From the NCBI GenBank assembly GCA_036275365.1, contig DASUDX010000027.1, forward strand, positions 1 through 24,157: 24,157 bases of DNA, read 5' to 3'. Origin of the DNA: DASUDX01 sp036275365. Its GTDB lineage: Bacteria > Pseudomonadota > Gammaproteobacteria > Nevskiales > Nevskiaceae. Positions 14,781 to 22,300 of this stretch are shown in pieces. The notes below the pieces were generated by a model. It was not told the DNA's origin, made no database searches, and saw only the letters and a list, made by a program, of their open reading frames with translations. How positions within the stretch are numbered: position 1 is the stretch's first letter; each line of letters opens with the position of its first letter. Both the position numbers and the translations under genes were made by a program.

Positions 14781-16747
14781 TCCGCGGTCTCCGCAGCCGC
14801 AGCGGGGAGGGCTTCCGGTTCGGCGGGCGGGGCCGCCGGCACCGGGCTGGCCGCCGGCGCTGCCGGTGCGCTCGCTGACGGCGAAGCCGGCCAGCGGATC
14901 TCGCCGAGCAGGGCCTGATCCATCACCTGGCGGGCGATCGGCGCCGCCGCCGCGCCGCCATGGCCGGCATGTTCGGCGATCACCGCCACGGCGATCCGCG
15001 GCTCGTCAGCAGGGGCGAAGGCGATGAATAGCGCATGGTCACGCAGGTGATAGGGGGTGGCACCGAGCTCCGGCGCCTCTTCTTCGTCTTGCGACAGCCC
15101 GGCCACCTGTGCGGTTCCGGTCTTGCCGGCGACGCGGTAGGGCGCATCGCCGAAGCTGCGGTAGGCGGTGCCGCCGAGGGTGTGGGAGACATCCTCCATC
15201 GAGTCGATCACCCGCTCCCACTCGGCCGGATGGCGGTTGATGATCGGCGCCAGCGGAACCGCCGCCACCGGCGTGGTGGCGAGCGTCACCGGGTCCTGGT
15301 AGGCGTGCACCACCCGCGGCTGATAGCCGCCGCCGCGCATCGCCAGGCGGGCGGTCATCTGCGCCAGCTGCATGGGCGTGACGGTCAGATAGCCCTGGCC
15401 AATGCCGATGTTGAGGGTCTCGCCGGGATACCAGGCTTCGCGGCGGGTGCGCCGCTTCCATTCCCGCGAGGGCAGGATGCCGGACTTCTCCAGCGGCAGG
15501 TCCAGCCCGGTGACGCTGCCGAGGCCGAAGGTGCCGAGCGCCGCGCTCAGGCGGTCGATGCCCAGCACCTGGGCCAGGGCGTAGAAGTAGATGTCGCAGC
15601 TCTTGATCACGCCCTGGGCCATGTCCATCCAGCCATGTCCCTGACGCTTGTGGCAGCGGTACTTGCGCGAGGAACCGGGCAGCGTGTACTCGCCGCCGCA
15701 GAACTCGCGGTGATCCGGATCGAGATTGACTTCCTCGAGACCGACCAGGGCGAAGAAGGGCTTGACCGTCGAGCCCGGCGGGTAGGTGCCCTGCAGCGCC
15801 CGGTTGTAGAGCGGGCGGCGCCGGTCCTCGAGCAGGGCGCGGTAGCGGCGGCCATCGATCCCCTCGACGAAGGGGTGGGGGTCGAAACCCGGCTTGGACA
15901 CCAGCGCCAGCAACTCGCCGTTGCGGGGGTCCAGCGCCACCACCGAGCCGTTGAGCTCGCCCAGCGCCTGCTCGGCGGCCAGCTGCACGCGGGCGTCCAG
16001 GGTCAGCACCAGGTTGCGGCCGGGCACGCCCTCACGACGCTCCAGCTCGCGCAGCGGACGGCCGAAGGCGTTGGCCTCGACGATGCGGGCGCCGGGGCTG
16101 CCGCGCAGCTCGTTCTCGTGGGACTTCTCGACGCCGATCTTGCCGATCTGGGTGAGGCCCTGGTAGAGCGCCTCATCGATCACCTGCAGCTCGTCCTCGT
16201 TGATGCCGCCGACATAGCCGATGACATGGGCCGCCGAGCTGCCCAGCGGGTACTGGCGGGTGAGGCCGGCGTTGATGTCGACGCCGCGGAAGTCGTAGCG
16301 GTTGAGCTCGAAGCGGGCGACTTCCTCCATGCTCAGATTGGTGCGCAGCGGCACCCCCAGATAGCGCGGGGACTTGCGCACACGATCCTTGAAGCGGGCC
16401 ACATCGCGCTCGCTGATGGCCACCAGCGGGCGCAGCTGCTCGATCAGGGCGTCCAGATCCTCCACCTGCTCGGGGATCACTTCCAGCACGAAGGCCGGTG
16501 TGTTCTGCGCCAGCACCGTGCCGTGGCGGTCGTACATCAGCCCGCGCACCGGCGGCACCGCGGAGACCCGCATGCGGTTCTCGTCGGCGCGGGTGGCGTA
16601 GTAGGCGCGGTTGAAGATCTGCAGATTGGCGAGGCGGAAGATCAGCAGGGCGACCATGCCCAGACAGAGCAGGGCGGCGAACAGGGTGCGCCCGGCGAAG
16701 GTTTCCTTCTCGCGCTGCAGGTCCTTGAGTTTCTCGCGCCGCGGCAT
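14777..16747 (-). CDS. mrdA: Penicillin-binding protein 2 (elongasome transpeptidase)
   Basis: 656 residues, slightly longer than E. coli PBP2 (633). One N-terminal membrane helix (about 20-43) is followed by the pedestal domain (about 60-240) and the transpeptidase domain with STVK (326-329, Ser326), SCD (383-385) and KTG (542-544). Cys350, Cys365, His371 and Cys384 sit where zinc ligands have been described in other PBP2 proteins. The last 37 residues are a Pro/Ala-rich tail with no domain. PBP2 cross-links new lateral wall together with RodA and MreC. The gene starts seven bases after the mreD stop and overlaps rodA by four. Confidence 0.97.
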   Translation of the reverse strand: MPRREKLKDLQREKETFAGRTLFAALLCLGMVALLIFRLANLQIFNRAYYATRADENRMRVSAVPPVRGLMYDRHGTVLAQNTPAFVLEVIPEQVEDLDALIEQLRPLVAISERDVARFKDRVRKSPRYLGVPLRTNLSMEEVARFELNRYDFRGVDINAGLTRQYPLGSSAAHVIGYVGGINEDELQVIDEALYQGLTQIGKIGVEKSHENELRGSPGARIVEANAFGRPLRELERREGVPGRNLVLTLDARVQLAAEQALGELNGSVVALDPRNGELLALVSKPGFDPHPFVEGIDGRRYRALLEDRRRPLYNRALQGTYPPGSTVKPFFALVGLEEVNLDPDHREFCGGEYTLPGSSRKYRCHKRQGHGWMDMAQGVIKSCDIYFYALAQVLGIDRLSAALGTFGLGSVTGLDLPLEKSGILPSREWKRRTRREAWYPGETLNIGIGQGYLTVTPMQLAQMTARLAMRGGGYQPRVVHAYQDPVTLATTPVAAVPLAPIINRHPAEWERVIDSMEDVSHTLGGTAYRSFGDAPYRVAGKTGTAQVAGLSQDEEEAPELGATPYHLRDHALFIAFAPADEPRIAVAVIAEHAGHGGAAAAPIARQVMDQALLGEIRWPASPSASAPAAPAASPVPAAPPAEPEALPAAAAETAE

Positions 16748-16754
16748 CGGGGCT

Positions 16755-17237
16755 TCAGTCTTCCTGCCGGCGACGGCGCGCCAGGCGGTCGAGCACGGTG
16801 AAGGCCAGCGGCCACAGCAGGCTGGTGGCCAGTACCGGCAGCCAGCGCAGCCAGGGATCGGCCTGGTGACGGGTCACACCGTCCATCCAGAACATCAGGA
16901 AGGCATACAGCGCCCACACCGGGGCCAGGGCGAAGGTCGCCTGCCAGAGCGGGAACAGCACGAAGATGCCGCGCAGGCGGGTCACCAGATAGGCCACCAC
17001 CACCAGCGCCGCGGCGTGCTGGCCGAGCGCGTTGTCGAACAGGATGTCGCTGCACAGCCCGAACAGCAGCGCCCCGAGCAGCGCCGGCACCCGCGGCTCG
17101 GTCAGCGCCCAGTAGGCGATCACCACCGGCAACCACAGCGGGCGGGCGGCGGCCACCGCATCCGGCAGGGCCATCAGCTGGAGGACCAGGGCGACCAGGC
17201 CACTGGCCCAGAACACCCCGTGTGGCGGACGCCTCAT
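16755..17237 (-). CDS. mreD: Rod-shape-determining protein MreD
   Basis: 160 residues, the usual length, with about five hydrophobic segments. GALLFGLCSDILFDNALGQHAAALVVVAYL (about 56-85) is the best-kept region of the family. It is an inner-membrane partner of MreC in the elongasome. The ATG overlaps the mreC stop by four bases (ATGA), and there is no separate Shine-Dalgarno, as expected for re-initiation. It ends RRRRQED, a basic cytoplasmic tail. Confidence 0.94.
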   Translation of the reverse strand: MRRPPHGVFWASGLVALVLQLMALPDAVAAARPLWLPVVIAYWALTEPRVPALLGALLFGLCSDILFDNALGQHAAALVVVAYLVTRLRGIFVLFPLWQATFALAPVWALYAFLMFWMDGVTRHQADPWLRWLPVLATSLLWPLAFTVLDRLARRRRQED

Positions 17238-18172
17238 GGAGGCGGCGCGGCAGCCGGCGCGGCCGTCGGCGGGGCTGGATCGGCCGGTGCCACCGCACCA
17301 TCGGCCGGCCGCGGGCTGCCGTTCTCACCGGGCTGGCGGTTCCACACCAGCAGGGCCTGGCGGCCCTGGTTGAGACGGGCCGCCGGGAAGGCGATGGCCT
17401 CCTTGAAATGGCCGCCCGGGGTCTGCCGCAGCTCCACCACCCGACCCACCGGATAGCCGGCCGGGAAGCGGCCGCCGAGCGCCGAGGAGACCAGCTCATC
17501 GCCGACCTGCACATCGGCATTGCCGGGCAGGAAGGGCAGCCGCAGCGCGGCACCATCGCCACGGCCGAGGGCGAAGGTCTGCAGGCCGGTGCGGTTGATC
17601 TCCACCGGAATGCCGTGATCCGGATCGGTGATCAGCAGGGCCGTGGCGGTATCCGGATGCACCCGCACCACCTGGCCGAGCACGCCGTGGGCATCCACCA
17701 GGGCCTGGCCGCGGTAGACGCCATCGGCCGCGCCCTTGTTGAGCATGATCTGGTGGCGGTAGGGATCCTGGTTGGCGGCGAGGATCTCGGCGATCAGCAC
17801 CTCCTCCTGCAGATCATGGGCGGAGGCCAGCAGCTCGCGGATGCGGCGGTTCTCCGCCTCCAGCGACTCCATTTTCTGCAGGCGGGACTCCAGCACCAGC
17901 TGGCGTTCCCGCAGCAAGGCGTTCTCCGCCAGCAGTTCGCGGCGCGACTGCAGGTGATCGAGCAGCTGCAGGCCGCGGTCGGGCAGGGTGGCCACCCAGT
18001 GCACCGGGGTCAGGGCCCAGGCGCCCCAGCTGCGCAGGGCGCCGAGGCGCTCGTCGCGCAGATCGGCGGCCATCAGGCCGCCGCAGAGCACCAGCAGAAG
18101 CAGGGTCTTGAGCCCCAGCCCGGGCCCGCGCGGGAACAGGTGACGGTGATCGGAAACGCTAAGGGTGTTCAA
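17234..18172 (-). CDS. mreC: Rod-shape-determining protein MreC
   Basis: 312 residues. A single membrane helix (about 20-37) is followed by a heptad-rich coiled coil (about 68-118, Leu/Glu/Arg-rich) and the periplasmic beta-barrel region beginning near VLIAEILAANQDPYRHQIMLNKGAADGV. A Pro/Ala-rich tail of about 30 residues closes it. MreC switches PBP2 to its active form. It is the first gene after a 190-base gap below mreB that contains an AT-rich patch and one copy of the bipartite element, so it may have its own promoter besides read-through from mreB. Confidence 0.96.
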   Translation of the reverse strand: MNTLSVSDHRHLFPRGPGLGLKTLLLLVLCGGLMAADLRDERLGALRSWGAWALTPVHWVATLPDRGLQLLDHLQSRRELLAENALLRERQLVLESRLQKMESLEAENRRIRELLASAHDLQEEVLIAEILAANQDPYRHQIMLNKGAADGVYRGQALVDAHGVLGQVVRVHPDTATALLITDPDHGIPVEINRTGLQTFALGRGDGAALRLPFLPGNADVQVGDELVSSALGGRFPAGYPVGRVVELRQTPGGHFKEAIAFPAARLNQGRQALLVWNRQPGENGSPRPADGAVAPADPAPPTAAPAAAPPP

Positions 18173-18191
18173 AGGACGCGCCTTCCGAAAC

Positions 18192-18209
18192 TTTATACAA
18201 CAAATTATC
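18192..18209 (-). promoter_or_regulatory. AT-rich patch with two -10-like boxes upstream of mreC
   Basis: On the minus strand GATAAT (18209-18204) and TATAAA (18197-18192) lie close together in an AT-rich patch that stands out from the GC-rich surroundings, 20-37 bases before the mreC ATG. Each matches the -10 consensus at five of six positions. No clear -35 box is seen at 16-18 bases upstream of either. Confidence 0.4.
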
Positions 18210-18309
18210 TAGGCGCTGAGAGTAGACCCGGAACCTCGCCGCTGCAATGCACGAAGCCTTGCCAGACGGTGCTGCGGCCCGGTTTCCGATGAACGGCGGA
18301 CCTGGTTAT

Positions 18310-18359
18310 GCCGTGATCAATCCTTGAATGAAGACAGTGGAAGTCAAGGAAAAATCACA
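18310..18359. repeat. Bipartite dispersed element, copy 2 (between mreB and mreC)
   Basis: GCCGTGAT, 20 bases, then TGGAAGTCAA and a 12-base part ending in ATCACA, in the same orientation and spacing as at 594-643. It lies three bases past the mreB stop on the minus-strand transcript. This copy can also fold: the outer GTGAT/ATCAC pair encloses an inner CCTTGA/TCAAGG pair. On the minus strand the right arm reads TTGACT within it, a good -35-like hexamer, but no -10 lies at the right distance. Confidence 0.55.
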
Positions 18360-18362
18360 ACC

Positions 18363-19400
18363 TCAATCGAGGCTGTAGAAATCACCCTGGCGATCCAGCA
18401 TGTCCAGCACCATGCCGCCGCCGCGGGCGACACAGGTGAGGGGGTCGTCGGCAATGATCACCGGCAGACCGGTCTCCTCCGAGATCAGCTTGTCGAGATC
18501 GCGCAGCAGGGCGCCGCCACCGGTGAGCACGATGCCGCGCTCGGCGACATCCGATCCCAGCTCCGGCGGGGTGCGCTCGAGCGCCTGCTTAACCGCCTTG
18601 ACGATGCCGGCCAGCGGCTCCTGCAGGGCGTCGAGGATCTCGTTGGAGTTCATCGTGAAGTTGCGCGGCACGCCGGCGGCGAGGTGGCGACCGACCACAT
18701 CGATCTCCTGCACCTCGTGGCCGGGGAAGGCGGTGCCGATTTCCTGCTTGATGCGCTCGGCGGTGGCCTCGCCGATCAGCATGTTGTACTGGCGACGCAC
18801 ATAGGAAACGATGGCCTCGTCGAACTTGTCGCCACCGATGCGCACGCTCTCGGCGTAGACGATGCCGTTGAGCGAGATCACCGCCACTTCCGAGGTGCCG
18901 CCGCCGATGTCCACCACCATCGAGCCGCGCGCGTCTCCGATCGGGATGCCGGCGCCCAGCGCCGCGGCGATCGGCTCTTCGATCACATAGACCTTGCGCG
19001 CGCCGGCGTTCTCGACGCTCTCGCGGATGGCGCGGCGCTCCACCTGGGTGGAGCCATAGGGCACGCACACCACCACGCGGGTCACCGGGCGCATCATGCG
19101 GCCCTTCTGCACCTTGCGGATGAAGTGGGTGAGCATCTTCTCCGTCACCGTGTAGTCGGCGATCACGCCGTCGCGCAGCGGGCGGATGGTGCTGATATTG
19201 GTGGGCGTCCGGCCGAGCATCTTCTTGGCGTCGATGCCCACCGCCTCGATCTTCTTGGCGCCGCGGGTATCGAGACGGATCGCCACCACCGAGGGTTCGT
19301 TGAGCACGATGCCCTCATCGCGCACATAGACGAGGGTGTTGGCGGTTCCCAGATCGATGGAAAGGTCGTTGACGAACAGGCGGCGTACGGCGTCGAACAT
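18363..19400 (-). CDS. mreB: Rod-shape-determining actin-like protein MreB
   Basis: 345 residues, against 347 in E. coli. Actin-family nucleotide motifs are present: LSIDLGTANTLVYVRDEGIVLNEPSVVAI near the N-terminus (phosphate 1), VVDIGGGTSEVAVISLNGI (phosphate 2) and GIVLTGGGALLRDLDKLISEETGLPV (adenosine). It forms membrane-bound filaments that steer the elongasome. The frame is open 45 codons further, but MFDAVRRLFVNDLSIDLG is the standard N-terminus, so ATG 19400 is used; it has no clear Shine-Dalgarno. A leader of about 100 bases with two hairpins and a candidate promoter precedes it. It is divergent from gatC. Confidence 0.98.
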   Translation of the reverse strand: MFDAVRRLFVNDLSIDLGTANTLVYVRDEGIVLNEPSVVAIRLDTRGAKKIEAVGIDAKKMLGRTPTNISTIRPLRDGVIADYTVTEKMLTHFIRKVQKGRMMRPVTRVVVCVPYGSTQVERRAIRESVENAGARKVYVIEEPIAAALGAGIPIGDARGSMVVDIGGGTSEVAVISLNGIVYAESVRIGGDKFDEAIVSYVRRQYNMLIGEATAERIKQEIGTAFPGHEVQEIDVVGRHLAAGVPRNFTMNSNEILDALQEPLAGIVKAVKQALERTPPELGSDVAERGIVLTGGGALLRDLDKLISEETGLPVIIADDPLTCVARGGGMVLDMLDRQGDFYSLD

Positions 19401-19466
19401 CGAAGGGGATCGCTCGAAGAAGGAAATGGGGTGGCCGGGCCCGCTCGCGCCGCGAAGGCACAGGGG

Positions 19467-19495
19467 CTCGCCGGCGGCGAGTGCTGCAGGGCAGC
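19467..19495 (-). other. Tandem stem-loops in the mreB leader
   Basis: On the minus strand GCTGC-CCT-GCAGC (19495-19483) is followed after one base by CTCGCC-GCC-GGCGAG (19481-19467). Both are perfect stems with three-base loops. They lie between the candidate promoter and the ATG at 19400, so they would be in the 5' untranslated leader. No T tract follows, so neither is an intrinsic terminator; any role is inferred. Confidence 0.4.
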
Positions 19496-19506
19496 AAAGA
19501 TAGCAA

Positions 19507-19535
19507 ACTCTAGCGAGCGGACATTTTTTGGGCAA
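19507..19535 (-). promoter_or_regulatory. Candidate mreB promoter
   Basis: On the minus strand TTGCCC (19535-19530) and TAGAGT (19512-19507) are separated by exactly 17 bases. Each matches its sigma-70 consensus at four of six positions. An A tract in the spacer makes it locally AT-rich. Transcription would start about 100 bases before mreB. Confidence 0.4.
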
Positions 19536-19665
19536 GGCGAGCCCGTGTAGACTTCGCGCTCTGGCCCGCTTCCTGCAAGCGCTGCCGAGCCCCTGCGCCC
19601 GCCGCGAAGGCCCTCTGACCGGCCCCTCGCGCTCGCGCCCCGCCCGCCCACGGTCCTGACCCTCG

Positions 19666-19953
19666 ATGAGCCTCAGCCCCGAACAAGTGCAGCAGGTTGC
19701 CCATCTCGCCCGCCTGGAGCTGGCGCCGGATCGGGTCCCGCTCTATGCCCAGCAGCTCAGCAACATCCTCGCCATGGTCGATCAGCTCGCCGGTGCGCGC
19801 ACCGAGGGCGTGGCGCCGATGGCCCATCCGCTCGGCCTCACCCAGCGCCTGCGGCCGGACCAGATCAGCGAGAGCGATCGTCGCGCGATCTACCAGGCGC
19901 ATGCCCCGGCGGTCGCCGAGGGTCTGTATCTGGTGCCCAAGGTCATTGAGTAA
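19666..19953 (+). CDS. gatC: Asp/Glu-tRNA amidotransferase subunit C
   Basis: 95 residues, the normal length. It has the family opening (LSPEQVQQVAHLARLEL), the mid-section LSNILAMVDQLAGARTEGVAPMAHPLG and the ending VAEGLYLVPKVIE. GatC is a small belt-like subunit that wraps around GatA and holds it to GatB. It heads the gat operon, divergent from mreB, and has no obvious Shine-Dalgarno before its ATG. A gap of 98 bases with a short tandem repeat separates it from gatA. Confidence 0.95.
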   Translation: MSLSPEQVQQVAHLARLELAPDRVPLYAQQLSNILAMVDQLAGARTEGVAPMAHPLGLTQRLRPDQISESDRRAIYQAHAPAVAEGLYLVPKVIE

Positions 19954-19959
19954 GCCGAT

Positions 19960-19994
19960 GTGAGGCGTGAGGCGCGAGACCGGAGGCGTCAGGC
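19960..19994 (+). repeat. Degenerate 7-base tandem repeat between gatC and gatA
   Basis: Five head-to-tail heptamers: GTGAGGC, GTGAGGC, GCGAGAC, CGGAGGC, GTCAGGC. The consensus GTGAGGC is exact in the first two and has one or two changes in the others. The array begins six bases after the gatC stop. I recall similar heptamer strings in intergenic regions of Xanthomonadaceae, but cannot confirm that here. Confidence 0.6.
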
Positions 19995-20051
19995 CCGGTC
20001 CCGTTCCGCCACGACCCCGCCGAATCCGACTGCCGCCCCTTTCCTCCCGAT

Positions 20052-21506
20052 ATGCACACGCTCTCTCTCACCGAACTGGCCGCCGGGCTGCGGGCGCGGC
20101 GCTTCTCCAGCCGCGAGCTCACCCAGCACTACCTGGCGCGCATCGCCGCCCACGACGGCGCGCTGAACAGTTATGTCACCCTCACGGCCGAGCAGGCGCT
20201 GCAGCAGGCCGACGCGGCGGATGCGCGCCTGGCGCGCGGCGAGGGCGGACCGCTCACCGGCATTCCGCTCGCGCAGAAGGACATCTTCTGCACCGAGGGG
20301 GTGCGCACCGCCTGCGGGTCGAAGATGCTCGACCGCTTCGTCGCGCCCTACGACGCCACCATCGTGCGCAAGCTCCACGCCGAGGCCGGCATGCCGATGC
20401 TGGGCAAGCTCAACATGGACGAGTTCGCCATGGGCTCGTCCAACGAGACCAGCTACTACGGTCCGGTGAAGAACCCCTGGGATCTCGCCCGGGTTCCGGG
20501 GGGGTCCTCCGGCGGGTCGGTGGCCTGCGTCGCCGCCGGACTCGCCCCGGTGGCCACGGCCACCGATACCGGGGGCTCGATTCGCCAGCCCGCCGCCTTC
20601 ACCAATCTCACCGGCATCAAGCCCACCTATGGCCGGGTGTCGCGCTACGGGATGATCGCCTTCGCCTCCAGCCTCGACCAGGCCGGCGTGGTGGCGCGCT
20701 CGGCCGAGGATGCGGCGCTGGTGCTGCAGGCGATGTCCGGTTTCGATCCGCTGGATTCCACCAGCCTCGAGCAGCCGGTGGAGGACTACCGCGCGGCGCT
20801 GAACACGCCGCTGCAGGGCCTGAAGATCGGCCTGCCCCGAGAGTACTTCGGCCCCGGCATGGCCGCGGGGGTGCGCGCGGCCGTAGAGGGCGCCATCGCC
20901 GAGCTCAAGAAGCTGGGTGTGAGCGTGCAGGAGGTCAGCCTGCCCAACGCGCCGCTGTCGGTGCCCACCTACTATGTGGTGGCCCCAGCCGAGGCCAGCT
21001 CCAACCTCGCCCGCTTCGACGGCGTGCGCTATGGCCATCGTTCTGAAAGCGCGAAGAATCTTGAGGAGTTGTATAAAAAATCACGCGGCGAGGGCTTCGG
21101 GGCCGAGGTGCAGCGCCGCATCATGATCGGCACCTATGTGCTCTCCCACGGCTATTACGACGCCTACTACCTGCAGGCGCAGAAGGTGCGCACGCTGATC
21201 ACCCAGGACTTCCAGCGCGCCTTCGCCGAGGTCGATCTGATCCTCTCGCCGACCACCACGGATGTGGCCTTCCGCTTCGGCGACAAGTCCGACGATCCGG
21301 TGGCGATGTACCTGAATGACATCTACACCATCGCCGCCAACCTGGCCGGCATCCCGGCGCTGAGCCTGCCCTGCGGGTTCAGCGAGGGCCTGCCGGTCGG
21401 CTTCCAGCTGATGGGCAGCTACTTCAGCGAGGCGCGCCTGCTCAATGTCGCCCACCAGTTCCAGCAGGCGACCGACTTCCACCGCGCGCGGCCGGCGGGG
21501 TTCTGA
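20052..21506 (+). CDS. gatA: Asp/Glu-tRNA amidotransferase subunit A
   Basis: 484 residues. The amidase-signature catalytic triad is intact: Lys76 (LAQKDIF), cis-Ser152 in PGGSSGGS and nucleophile Ser176 in TDTGGSIRQPA. GIKPTYGRVSRYG follows. GatA releases ammonia from glutamine and feeds it through a tunnel to GatB, which amidates Glu-tRNA(Gln) or Asp-tRNA(Asn). The start MHTLSLTELA matches the family; the sequence before it is C-rich with no Shine-Dalgarno. A short A/T-rich patch near 21051-21084 (codons for SAKNLEELYKKS) differs in base use from its surroundings. The stop overlaps the next ATG (TGATG). Confidence 0.97.
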   Translation: MHTLSLTELAAGLRARRFSSRELTQHYLARIAAHDGALNSYVTLTAEQALQQADAADARLARGEGGPLTGIPLAQKDIFCTEGVRTACGSKMLDRFVAPYDATIVRKLHAEAGMPMLGKLNMDEFAMGSSNETSYYGPVKNPWDLARVPGGSSGGSVACVAAGLAPVATATDTGGSIRQPAAFTNLTGIKPTYGRVSRYGMIAFASSLDQAGVVARSAEDAALVLQAMSGFDPLDSTSLEQPVEDYRAALNTPLQGLKIGLPREYFGPGMAAGVRAAVEGAIAELKKLGVSVQEVSLPNAPLSVPTYYVVAPAEASSNLARFDGVRYGHRSESAKNLEELYKKSRGEGFGAEVQRRIMIGTYVLSHGYYDAYYLQAQKVRTLITQDFQRAFAEVDLILSPTTTDVAFRFGDKSDDPVAMYLNDIYTIAANLAGIPALSLPCGFSEGLPVGFQLMGSYFSEARLLNVAHQFQQATDFHRARPAGF

Positions 21507-22300
21507 TGATCCGTCCGGTCATCCTGCTGAGCGTGCTGCTGCTGCTGGGTCTCGCAGGCGACGAGCGGGTGCGGGACGATCGCTACTTCACTGTGGAGGG
21601 CCGGCCGACGCCGCTGGGCTATCAGGTGCTGGCCAACGCCGGGCTGGTCCCGGTATCCGGGCTGCCGATCGTCTACCCGCAGCCGGTGCTCGAAAAGGGC
21701 CGGATCAACCGCTGCGTGCAGTTCCGTGCCCGGGTGGCCGATGACGGCCAGACCGAGCGGATCGCGGTGCTGTTCGCCTATCCCGACGATCTGCTCAACT
21801 CGGCTGTCGCGAGCAGCGTCTCGACCTGGCGCTTCGAACCGCCCAGCGGCAAGAGCGCGCGCAGCTTCATGCAGACGGTGGTGTTCCAGGCCGACAACTC
21901 GCCCGCCTCCCAGGCCGAACTCGACGCCCACTGCCGGCCGCCGAAAATCGTGCGGCTGCTGCGTGAGCTGCCGGACGAGCCGCTGATCTCGGAATCGCCG
22001 CCGTATCCGACGACACTGGCGCGTCAGCGCCGGCCGGGCTGCGTGCATCTGCGGTTTGCGATCACCCCGGACGGTCTCGCCGACGACTACGAGGTGGTCG
22101 CTGCGGACCCGCCCGAGCTCGCCGCGCCGGTGGCCGGTGCGCTCAACCTGTGGCGCTTCCCCCCGGCGGCCACGCCGCGTCAGGGGGCGGTCGCCTACCA
22201 GTACCAGTTGGACCCCGCTGCGGTTCCCGCGCCCGATTGCGGGCTGCCGGCCGCGGCGGACGCCGCCCCTCCTGCGAAAACCCCCGAGAACCCCTCATGA
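21506..22300 (+). CDS. Secreted protein with two TonB-C-like repeats
   Basis: 264 residues. A hydrophobic N-terminus (about 3-17) looks like a signal peptide or single anchor. Two similar units follow. Unit 1 (about 53-129) runs from VYPQPVLEKGRINRCVQFRARV to STWRFEPPSG; unit 2 (about 164-236) runs from PPYPTTLARQRRPGCVHLRFAI to LNLWRFPPAA. The YP... DG... WRF-P pattern is that of the TonB C-terminal domain. Cys70 and Cys179 occupy the same strand in each unit, and Cys143 and Cys245 follow each unit, which suggests one disulfide per unit. The Pro-rich spacer of true TonB is missing, and no exbB or exbD is nearby. It overlaps gatA by one base and gatB by four, so it is coupled to both. Function unknown; a role in iron uptake should not be assumed. 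Confidence 0.8.
   Translation: MIRPVILLSVLLLLGLAGDERVRDDRYFTVEGRPTPLGYQVLANAGLVPVSGLPIVYPQPVLEKGRINRCVQFRARVADDGQTERIAVLFAYPDDLLNSAVASSVSTWRFEPPSGKSARSFMQTVVFQADNSPASQAELDAHCRPPKIVRLLRELPDEPLISESPPYPTTLARQRRPGCVHLRFAITPDGLADDYEVVAADPPELAAPVAGALNLWRFPPAATPRQGAVAYQYQLDPAAVPAPDCGLPAAADAAPPAKTPENPS

Noticed and set aside
15035..16801. 588-residue open frame on the plus strand opposite mrdA
   Set aside because: It is the mirror of a GC-rich gene: His/Gln/Gly/Ala-rich, no domain, and the minus-strand frame is a complete PBP2 with all active-site motifs.
18324..19550. 408-residue open frame opposite mreB
   Set aside because: It is composed of His/Asp/Ala/Gly-rich sequence with no recognisable fold and covers the whole of a clear mreB gene; it is an antisense artefact of codon bias.
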